Assembly: GCA_003131665.1 (NCBI GenBank)
Contig: PKWA01000021.1
Coordinates: forward strand, 1,824 to 21,664
DNA: 19,841 bases
Reading direction: 5' to 3'
From: Acidimicrobiaceae bacterium
Lineage (GTDB): Bacteria; Actinomycetota; Acidimicrobiia; Acidimicrobiales; RAAP-2
The position numbers were made by a program, and so were the translations under genes. The notes below the pieces were generated by a model. It was not told where the DNA came from and ran no database searches. It saw only the letters and a list, made by a program, of their open reading frames with translations. Position 1 is the stretch's first letter. Every line of letters starts with the position of its first letter. Positions 13,079-19,841 of this stretch are shown here, in pieces.

Positions 13079-13648
13079 ATGGGTACCGATGACGAACGTC
13101 AGGCGCGCGAACGCGGCCTGACGTTTTTTGCAAAGAGCCAGCTACTCTCATCGGACGACGTGGCTCGAGCGCTCAAACGGATGGCCCACGAAATCGTCGA
13201 GCGTAATCGCCTGGTGTCAAATCTGACTCTGATCGGCCTGCAGACCGGCGGAGAGCCTTTCGCTCGGAGGCTCTCGACGGTGCTGAGCGAGGTGGCCGGC
13301 GAGCCGACGTCCTTAGGTCTGTTGGACGTCTCGTTTTACCGTGACGATCTCTCACTCAACCCGGTACCTCAGACGTCGACCACGTCGATCGAACACGACC
13401 TCACGAATAGGACGGTGGTCTTGGTCGACGACGTTCTCTTCACCGGTCGAACCATTCGCGCGGCGCTCAACGCACTGACCGACTGGGGCCGTCCCCGTGC
13501 GGTTCAGCTCGCGGTGATGGTGGATCGAGGGCATCGCGAACTGCCAATCCGACCCGACTTCGTGGGTAAGAACCTTCCCACGTCCCTGGACGAAGCCATC
13601 GTCGCCACGCTCGACGGTGTTTGGATTGGCACGAGGTCCGCGCCATGA
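13079..13648 (+). CDS. pyrR: bifunctional pyr operon regulator / uracil phosphoribosyltransferase PyrR
   Basis: PyrR binds pyr mRNA in response to UMP and UTP and also makes UMP from uracil and PRPP. The 189 residues match the family. Visible are the FYRDDL block, the PRPP loop VVLVDDVLFTGRTIRAALNA and DRGHRELPIRPDFVGKNLPT near the C-terminus. The start has a strong AGGAG five bases before the ATG, at the foot of the PyrR-binding hairpin, so the protein probably represses its own operon at translation. The stop overlaps the pyrB start (ATGA). Confidence 0.96.
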   Translation: MGTDDERQARERGLTFFAKSQLLSSDDVARALKRMAHEIVERNRLVSNLTLIGLQTGGEPFARRLSTVLSEVAGEPTSLGLLDVSFYRDDLSLNPVPQTSTTSIEHDLTNRTVVLVDDVLFTGRTIRAALNALTDWGRPRAVQLAVMVDRGHRELPIRPDFVGKNLPTSLDEAIVATLDGVWIGTRSAP

Positions 13649-14628
13649 TCCAATCACTGCGTGGCGAGAGTCTGATCTCGCTCAATGATCTATCGCGCGA
13701 GGCGATTGTCGAGATACTCGACACCGCCGAATCGTTTGTTGAGGTCAATCAACGCACGATCAAGAAGGTCCCGGCGCTAAAGGGACGTGTTGTGGCTTCT
13801 CTCTTCTTCGAAGAGTCGACTCGCACGCGCCTCAGCTTTGAGACCGCGGCCAAGCGATTGAGCGCGGACGTGCTGTCACTGGCCATCGCGTCGAGCAGTG
13901 TGAAAAAGGGCGAATCGCTTCGCGACACCATCGCGACGATCGACGCGCTGGGTATCGACGCCGTGGTCATGCGTCACCAGTCCAGCGGTGCGGCCCTCCA
14001 AGTGAGTCGTTACGTACCTCACGTACGGGTCATCAACGGCGGCGATGGACAACACCAGCACCCTACTCAGGGCCTGCTCGACGCCTTCACGATTCGCCAG
14101 ATTCTCGCGGAGCGCTCGGGGACCACGGGACGAGAGTCGGGCGCCGCGCTGTTCGACGGACTGAAGATTTTGATCGTCGGGGACGTTCGCCACAGTCGCG
14201 TGGCGCGAAGTGACGTCGCGGCGTACGTGGCCCTGGGAGCTGAAGTACGCGTGGCCGCACCTGGAACTCTCCTTCCCGATGAACTTGAGAGTTGGCCCGT
14301 CACCTTGGCCACTGACTTCGACGATGCGTTGGCGTGGGCCGACGTCGTGGGTCTTTTGCGCTTGCAGCGCGAGCGGGGGTCGGGATCGTTTGTCCCGACG
14401 CTGCGGGAGTTCACCACGACCTACGGTCTGACTTTTGAGCGAGCCAAGAGGCTTCGACCCGACACGCTCATCATGCACCCCGGGCCGATGAACCGCGGCG
14501 TGGAGATTGACTCGAGGGTTGCCGATCTGGATGCCGCGGTGATCGAACGTCAGGTCGCCAACGGTGTGCCCGTTCGAATGGCCGTGCTCTATTTGAGCGT
14601 GGCGGGAACTAAAGGGGATGCGCCGTGA
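13645..14628 (+). CDS. pyrB: aspartate carbamoyltransferase, catalytic chain
   Basis: The first committed step of pyrimidine synthesis: carbamoyl phosphate plus L-aspartate to N-carbamoyl-L-aspartate. The 327 residues from the ATG at 13645 are the usual length; a TTG at 13621 would add eight unneeded residues. Motifs are STRTR (58-62) for carbamoyl phosphate, the SSVKKGESLRDT loop that reaches into the next active site of the trimer, HPTQGLLDAFTI (139-150) and HPGPMNRG (278-285). No pyrI regulatory chain is present; pyrC overlaps instead (GTGA), as in organisms where the enzyme works as a trimer or with dihydroorotase. Confidence 0.96.
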   Translation: MIQSLRGESLISLNDLSREAIVEILDTAESFVEVNQRTIKKVPALKGRVVASLFFEESTRTRLSFETAAKRLSADVLSLAIASSSVKKGESLRDTIATIDALGIDAVVMRHQSSGAALQVSRYVPHVRVINGGDGQHQHPTQGLLDAFTIRQILAERSGTTGRESGAALFDGLKILIVGDVRHSRVARSDVAAYVALGAEVRVAAPGTLLPDELESWPVTLATDFDDALAWADVVGLLRLQRERGSGSFVPTLREFTTTYGLTFERAKRLRPDTLIMHPGPMNRGVEIDSRVADLDAAVIERQVANGVPVRMAVLYLSVAGTKGDAP

Positions 14629-15938
14629 GTACCTTTGTGCTTCGTCAAGGACTGGTCGTAGGCGAGACTTCCAGTGCCGTGCGAGACGTCTGGATTGAAG
14701 ACGGTCTCATTCGTGAGGTTGCGCCGCACGTGCAGGCACCCAAGGGGTCCACCGAGATTGATGTGGAAGGCTGCTGGGTGGGTCCGGGCCTCGTTGACGT
14801 GCACACGCATCTTCGAGAACCCGGTCACGAAGAAGCCGAGACCATCGAATCCGGCGCCCAAGCTGGCGCACTGGGTGGCTTCAGCGCCGTCGTGGCGATG
14901 CCCAATACCGAGCCCGCGTTGGACAACCCGGCGCTGGTCTCGTACGTCTTGGACCGCGGCGCGCGCACGCCGATCGACGTCGCCGTCGCGGGGGCCATCA
15001 CCCAGGGTCGACGAGGCGCGTTGCTCGCGCCCATGGCCGAGATGGCCGCGCTCGGAGTGCGGCTCTTCACCGACGATGGCGTGGGTGTGCAGGATCCCTC
15101 GTTGATGCGACGAGCGCTCGTCTACGCCAAGCCCCTCGGAGTACGCCTGGCGCAGCACTGCGAGGACGAGCAGTTGGCCGGGGGAGGGACAATGAACGAA
15201 GGTGTGGTCAGTAGTCGCCTCGGCCTCGTCGGCCGACCAATGCTCGCTGAAGAGCTGATGGTGCTACGCGACATCGAACTCGTTCGATTGACGGGCTGCC
15301 CTATGCACTTCATGCACCTTTCAACAGCGCGTTCGATCGCTCTGGTGAGCGCTGCGCGTCTCGAAGGTCTGCCCGTTACCTGCGAAGTGGCGCCCCACCA
15401 CTTCACGTTGGACGAGGACTCGATGACGACCTTCGATCCGATCTTTAAGGTTCACCCGCCGCTTCGAGGCGCCGAAGAGGTAGCGGCACTTCGTGCCGCG
15501 CTGGTTGCCGGTCACGTCGACGCCGTGGCTACCGATCACGCCCCGCACGCGCCCGAGATGAAAGATCTCCCCTTTGACGAGGCGCCGCCGGGAATGTTGG
15601 GCCTTGAGCACGCGGCGGCGTTGACCTATGAAGCGCTGGGCGCGGAATCGGCGAGCCCCCTGACGTTCTTTTCACTGCTCAGTCGAGGTCCGGCGCGCGT
15701 TGCGCAGCTTCGCGCCCGTGACGCGCGTCTGCGCCATGGCGCCCACGGCGGCGCCATGCTCGCTGGCGAGGACGCGAACGTGGTGGTCTTTGATCCCAAC
15801 GTGCGATGGACGGCTCGTCGCGATGCACTTAAGAGCCGGGCCACGAATTGCCCCTACGACGGACGCGCGATGCTTGGCAGGGTGTGCGTCTTAATCGCCA
15901 AGGGTGAATTGGTTGTAAACAACGGAGCACTCGTGTGA
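14625..15938 (+). CDS. pyrC: dihydroorotase, class I
   Basis: Cyclises N-carbamoyl-L-aspartate to dihydroorotate. The 437 residues form the long class I amidohydrolase. The zinc and catalytic positions are His60 and His62 (DVHTHLREPG), Asp151 (LFTDDGVGV), His178 (QHCED), His231 (MHLSTARS) and Asp304 (ATDHAPH), the same numbers as in well-studied class I enzymes. The start is GTG, overlapping the pyrB stop, with AAAGGGG eight bases upstream. The carA start overlaps the stop by four bases. I see no missing ligand, so it should be active. Confidence 0.96.
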   Translation: MSTFVLRQGLVVGETSSAVRDVWIEDGLIREVAPHVQAPKGSTEIDVEGCWVGPGLVDVHTHLREPGHEEAETIESGAQAGALGGFSAVVAMPNTEPALDNPALVSYVLDRGARTPIDVAVAGAITQGRRGALLAPMAEMAALGVRLFTDDGVGVQDPSLMRRALVYAKPLGVRLAQHCEDEQLAGGGTMNEGVVSSRLGLVGRPMLAEELMVLRDIELVRLTGCPMHFMHLSTARSIALVSAARLEGLPVTCEVAPHHFTLDEDSMTTFDPIFKVHPPLRGAEEVAALRAALVAGHVDAVATDHAPHAPEMKDLPFDEAPPGMLGLEHAAALTYEALGAESASPLTFFSLLSRGPARVAQLRARDARLRHGAHGGAMLAGEDANVVVFDPNVRWTARRDALKSRATNCPYDGRAMLGRVCVLIAKGELVVNNGALV

Positions 15939-17026
15939 GCCGCCCACCCGCCCAACTGGTCCTCAGTGACGGAGCGACGTTCGAGGGTTACGCCGCTGGC
16001 CACCTCCCCGAGAAGGGCGTCACTTCGGGTGAGTTCGTGTTCAACACCGCGCTGAGTGGCTATCAAGAGATCATCACCGACCCGAGCTACGCCGGTCAGA
16101 TCATCTCCTTTACGTATCCGCACATCGGCAACTACGGCGTGACGCCACTCGACGAGGAGGCACTTCGTCCATGGTGCGAGGGTGTCGTAGTGCGCGACCT
16201 CACTGACGTGCCGTCGAGCTGGCGCAGCGTGGGTCCCCTCGAGGGGTTCCTTCGCCAACACGGCGTGCCGGCGATCGTCGGGCTCGACACGCGACGATTG
16301 ACTCGACACTTGCGTTCGCACGGCGCTCTGGCGGGCGCCTTTGGCCACGGTCCCCTCGACCTCGTTCAGCGAGCGGCGAGCGAGGCAAAGGGCACCGATG
16401 GCGCTGACTACGTGACCGCAGTTACCACGACAGAGCCCTACACCCGAGGCAGCGGTGATCTTCATGTCGTTGCGCTCGACTACGGCATCAAGACGACCAT
16501 GGTGCGCGAGCTCGCTCGTCGCTTTCGTCTGACCGTGGTGCCGGCGGGGGTGGGGGCCAGTGAGATCGGCGCTCTGAATCCCGATGGCGTCTTTCTCTCG
16601 AACGGGCCCGGCGATCCTGCGGCGCTCGGCGCGCAGATTCAAGTGCTGGAAGAACTGCTCGGGAGGGTGCCAATCTTTGGCATCTGCCTCGGCCACCAAC
16701 TCTTGGCGGACGCGCTCGGCGGATCCACGTTCAAGTTGCCCTTTGGTCATCACGGCAGCAACCATCCGGTCCAGGATCTCCTCACGGGCAAGATCGAGAT
16801 CACGTCGCAGAACCATAACTACGCGGTGGTCCCGGAGTCACTGCAGACTGCGATCGTCAGTCACGTCAACTTGAACGACGGCGTGATCGAGGGTATCTCC
16901 AACGCGAGCGAGCGATGCTTTTCGGTCCAGTACCACCCCGAAGCCGGACCCGGTCCTCACGACGCTCGCTATCTCTTTGATCGATTCGAATCGCTCTTGC
17001 GAACGAACTCATTGGAACTTACCTAA
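15935..17026 (+). CDS. carA: carbamoyl-phosphate synthase small (glutaminase) subunit
   Basis: Releases ammonia from glutamine and passes it to CarB. The 363 residues consist of the N-terminal CarA domain ([20 protein letters not shown], 36-55) and a class I glutamine amidotransferase domain with nucleophile Cys251 ([16 protein letters not shown]) and His334 with Glu336 ([20 protein letters not shown]). The start is GTG at 15935 inside the pyrC stop. The carB start shares the last A of the stop (TAATG). Confidence 0.96.
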   Translation: MSRPPAQLVLSDGATFEGYAAGHLPEKGVTSGEFVFNTALSGYQEIITDPSYAGQIISFTYPHIGNYGVTPLDEEALRPWCEGVVVRDLTDVPSSWRSVGPLEGFLRQHGVPAIVGLDTRRLTRHLRSHGALAGAFGHGPLDLVQRAASEAKGTDGADYVTAVTTTEPYTRGSGDLHVVALDYGIKTTMVRELARRFRLTVVPAGVGASEIGALNPDGVFLSNGPGDPAALGAQIQVLEELLGRVPIFGICLGHQLLADALGGSTFKLPFGHHGSNHPVQDLLTGKIEITSQNHNYAVVPESLQTAIVSHVNLNDGVIEGISNASERCFSVQYHPEAGPGPHDARYLFDRFESLLRTNSLELT

Positions 17027-19841
17027 TGCCACGCCGGAACGACATTTCGTCGATCCTGGTCATAGGTTCTGGCCCCATCGTCATTGGTCAGGCGTGCGAG
17101 TTTGACTATTCGGGAACTCAGGCCTGTCAGGTGCTGCGTAGCGAGGGCTATCGCGTGGTGCTCGTGAACTCGAATCCGGCCACAATCATGACCGACCCCG
17201 CGACCGCCGACGCCACGTACGTCGAGCCCCTCGACGCGGACGTGCTGGTCGACATCATCGAGCGAGAGCGACCGGACGCACTGCTACCCACGCTCGGCGG
17301 ACAGACCGCCCTTAACTTGACGATGGAGCTCGTTCGTCGGGGCGATCTGGAACGCCTGGGCGTCGAAGTCATTGGCGCCAGGCCCGACGCCATCGCCACC
17401 GCCGAGAATCGAGAGCGCTTCAAAGAGGCGATGGCCGAGATCGGACTTGCCGTGCCGGAGTCGGGATTCGCCCACTCGATCGACGGCGCGCTGGAAATCG
17501 CCAAGTCCATTGGTTGGCCGATCATGATTCGCCCGAGCTTCATCTTGGGCGGTGCGGGCACCGGCATCGCCATGAGCGACGACGAGTTGGTTCGCTTGGC
17601 GGGCGAGGGCATCGCCGCCTCACCCATCGGTGAGATCCTGGTCGAACGCTCGATCGCGGGCTGGAAGGAGTTCGAACTCGAGGTCATGCGTGATCACGCC
17701 GATAACTGCGTCGTCATCTGCAGCATCGAAAACATGGATCCGATGGGCGTGCATACCGGAGATTCCATCACCGTCGCACCCCAACAGACACTGTCGGACG
17801 TCGAATACCAAGAGATGCGCGACGACTCCTTTCGCATACTGCGCCGCGTGGGCGTAGAGACTGGCGGATCCAACGTGCAGTTCGCTGTGAATCCCGACAC
17901 CGGTGAGCGTCTGGTGATTGAGATGAATCCTCGCGTCTCTCGTTCGAGTGCGCTGGCCTCCAAAGCGACCGGCTTTCCCATCGCGAAGATTGCCGCCCTG
18001 CTGGCGGTTGGCTACACCTTGAACGAAATTCAAAACGACATCACCAAGGTCACGCCCGCCAGCTTCGAACCGGTGATCGACTACGTGGTCACCAAGATCC
18101 CTCGCTGGGCCTTTGAGAAGCTGCCGGGTTCGTCGCCGCATCTCGGCACTCGCATGCAGTCCGTGGGCGAGGTCATGGCCATTGGTCGGAACTTCGCGGA
18201 GTCGTTGCAAAAGGCGGTGCGCTCGCTCGAGCAAGGTCGTGAGGGTTTCGCCCTCGGTGCGGAGTCGGAGTTCGTCGCGCTCGACCTTGACGCGCTGTGG
18301 GATCGCTGCGTGGTGCCCACGCCCGAGCGGCTCTTCGCCTTGCACGAAGCGCTGTGGCGGGGGATCTCGATCGATGAACTCGCCACGCGTACGCGAATCG
18401 ACCAATGGTTCATTACTCAACTCTCCGACATCGTCGAGCGTGAACGTGAACTGGTCGGCGGAATCGACCTCGCGACCTTAGATGCGAGGGGGTGGCGGCG
18501 CTACAAGCAGTGGGGTTTTTCTGATGTGCAGATCGCCCGTTTCGCCGCGAGCACGAGTGAGCACGTCGCGGCGCTGCGCCGAGCCCGAGGGGTCGTCACG
18601 ACGTTTAAGACGGTCGACACGTGCGCCGCGGAGTTCGATGCCCAGACGCCCTATCACTACAGCACCTACGAAGACACCAGTGAGGTCCAATCGTCCTCGC
18701 GAGACCGTGTCATCATTCTCGGCTCGGGGCCCAATCGCATTGGCCAAGGCATCGAGTTCGACTACTGCTGTGTGCACACTTCACTGGCGTTGCGTGATAT
18801 GGGCTACGAGACGGTGATGGTGAACTGCAATCCCGAGACGGTCTCGACCGACTACTCCACGTCGGATCGTCTCTACTTCGAACCCCTGACGCCCGAGGAC
18901 GTGGCCGAGATCATCACCGCCGAGCAGGCGGCCTGCGTCGAAGGCGCCCAGCTCCTGGGCGTCATCGTGTCCATGGGTGGACAGACGCCACTGAAACTCT
19001 CGCACTCGATCGATCCTTCGCTCGTGCTGGGTACGCCGGTGAGTTCCATTGATACCGCGGAAGATCGAGAGCAGTGGTCGGCGATGTGCACTTCCTTGGG
19101 TCTGCGCCAGCCGCCCGGCGACGTGGCCCTCTCACTTTCCGACGCTCGGGCCATCGCTCAACGAGTGGGCTATCCACTCTTGATCCGTCCGAGTTACGTT
19201 CTCGGGGGACGGGCGATGGAGATCGTCTACGACGACACCGCGCTTGAGCGCGTGATGCGCGATCTGACCAGTGCGCACGGATCACTTGCGCGCGAAGGCG
19301 GCGTCTCACAAAGTCGTCCGATCCTGCTCGACAGCTTCCTCGAAGACGCCGTCGAAGTCGACGTCGACGCCGTTCGTGACGGTCAGGGCGACGTTTTCGT
19401 GGCGGGGATTATGGAGCACGTCGAAGAGGCTGGCGTGCATTCGGGCGACTCGGCCTGCGCGCTGCCACCCCAGACCCTCAGTGATGAGGTCGTGGCGACC
19501 TTGCACGCGCACACCAAGAAGATCGCCCACGCGCTGGGCGTGATTGGACTGATCAACGTGCAGTACGCAGTGAAGGACGAAGAGGTCTTCGTTCTCGAAG
19601 CGAACCCCCGCGCCAGTCGCACGGTGCCCTTCGTGGCTAAAGCTACGGGAGTGGCGCTGGCTCAAGTGGCCGCGCGCGTCATGATGGGCCAGACCCTCGC
19701 GGTGTTGCGCGATGAGGGGATGGTGCCCACAGGCACGCCCGTGCCCTCCTTCGTCAGCGTGAAAGAGGCGGTCTTGCCCTTCAGCCGTTTTCCGGGTGTG
19801 GACACGCTGCTCGGACCCGAGATGCGCTCGACCGGCGAGGT
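17026..19841 (+). CDS. carB: carbamoyl-phosphate synthase large subunit, 3' end outside window
   Basis: Makes carbamoyl phosphate from bicarbonate, ammonia and two ATP, feeding pyrimidine and arginine synthesis. The frame is open from ATG 17026 to the right edge (938 codons); the family is about 1070-1110 residues, so most of the C-terminal allosteric (MGS) domain is missing. The two homologous halves are seen: the first begins [20 protein letters not shown], with [20 protein letters not shown] and [20 protein letters not shown]; the second begins near residue 564 with [20 protein letters not shown], then [36 protein letters not shown] and [18 protein letters not shown]. No frameshift is visible. 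It is the last gene seen of the pyr operon. Confidence 0.96.
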   Translation, partial: MPRRNDISSILVIGSGPIVIGQACEFDYSGTQACQVLRSEGYRVVLVNSNPATIMTDPATADATYVEPLDADVLVDIIERERPDALLPTLGGQTALNLTMELVRRGDLERLGVEVIGARPDAIATAENRERFKEAMAEIGLAVPESGFAHSIDGALEIAKSIGWPIMIRPSFILGGAGTGIAMSDDELVRLAGEGIAASPIGEILVERSIAGWKEFELEVMRDHADNCVVICSIENMDPMGVHTGDSITVAPQQTLSDVEYQEMRDDSFRILRRVGVETGGSNVQFAVNPDTGERLVIEMNPRVSRSSALASKATGFPIAKIAALLAVGYTLNEIQNDITKVTPASFEPVIDYVVTKIPRWAFEKLPGSSPHLGTRMQSVGEVMAIGRNFAESLQKAVRSLEQGREGFALGAESEFVALDLDALWDRCVVPTPERLFALHEALWRGISIDELATRTRIDQWFITQLSDIVERERELVGGIDLATLDARGWRRYKQWGFSDVQIARFAASTSEHVAALRRARGVVTTFKTVDTCAAEFDAQTPYHYSTYEDTSEVQSSSRDRVIILGSGPNRIGQGIEFDYCCVHTSLALRDMGYETVMVNCNPETVSTDYSTSDRLYFEPLTPEDVAEIITAEQAACVEGAQLLGVIVSMGGQTPLKLSHSIDPSLVLGTPVSSIDTAEDREQWSAMCTSLGLRQPPGDVALSLSDARAIAQRVGYPLLIRPSYVLGGRAMEIVYDDTALERVMRDLTSAHGSLAREGGVSQSRPILLDSFLEDAVEVDVDAVRDGQGDVFVAGIMEHVEEAGVHSGDSACALPPQTLSDEVVATLHAHTKKIAHALGVIGLINVQYAVKDEEVFVLEANPRASRTVPFVAKATGVALAQVAARVMMGQTLAVLRDEGMVPTGTPVPSFVSVKEAVLPFSRFPGVDTLLGPEMRSTGE

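Noticed and set aside
15854..16816. Long minus-strand open frame (320 codons) across the pyrC/carA junction
   Set aside because: It lies opposite clear pyrC and carA sequence; high GC makes long antisense frames common and the translation shows no family pattern.
17620..18420. Minus-strand open frame of 266 codons opposite carB
   Set aside because: Composition is typical of a shadow (rich in Arg, His and Gln) and carB is unambiguous on the other strand.
1..19841. tRNA, rRNA, CRISPR, insertion sequence, toxin-antitoxin or phage genes
   Set aside because: I looked for cloverleaf-like segments, regularly spaced repeats, transposase motifs and terminal repeats and found none.

Overview
The window is high-GC DNA with frequent GTG and TTG start codons and tightly overlapping genes. 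The order aroB-aroQ-efp-nusB and then pyrR-pyrB-pyrC-carA-carB is the housekeeping backbone I know from Actinobacteria (in Streptomyces the efp/nusB and pyrR-carB blocks lie almost next to each other). I infer a deep-branching actinobacterium, possibly Acidimicrobiia. The phylum is fairly secure, the class is a guess. I see no tRNA, rRNA, CRISPR array, insertion sequence or phage gene.

Layout. (1) 1-2119: the 3' part of aroB, then aroQ, efp and nusB, all on the plus strand. (2) 2149-12994: an approximately 10.8 kb respiratory island lying between nusB and pyrR. It holds a large membrane protein fused to a SCO1-type copper chaperone domain (2149-3885); a small two-helix membrane protein on the minus strand (3991-4323); an oxidase operon (4403-9790) of cupredoxin-like protein, subunit II with a complete CuA site, subunit I, subunit III, a 37-residue single-helix protein and a CtaG-like protein; a minus-strand pair of a second SCO1 protein and an unknown anchored protein (11372-9823); a paralogue of the small two-helix protein (11542-11958); and a CtaG with its histidines (12047-12994). 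(3) 13019-19841: the pyrimidine operon pyrR-pyrB-pyrC-carA-carB, with genes overlapping by 1-4 bases; carB runs off the right edge.

How they work together. The island looks like a self-contained terminal oxidase module: structural subunits, two SCO proteins and a CtaG for copper delivery, plus accessory membrane proteins. Subunit I keeps all heme and CuB ligands and the active-site Tyr but, by motif alignment, has lost the canonical D-channel Asp, the K-channel Lys and a Mg-site Asp. The first CtaG-like protein has lost five of six histidines kept by the second. The pyr operon makes carbamoyl phosphate and takes it to dihydroorotate. Its leader folds into a textbook PyrR-binding hairpin that ends at the pyrR Shine-Dalgarno sequence, which suggests translational repression by PyrR with UMP.

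The most notable items are the non-canonical oxidase and its accessory set, the DoxX-like/SCO fusion, two paired small-protein paralogues, two unlisted tiny genes (6075-6140 and 8859-8972), and the PyrR hairpin.
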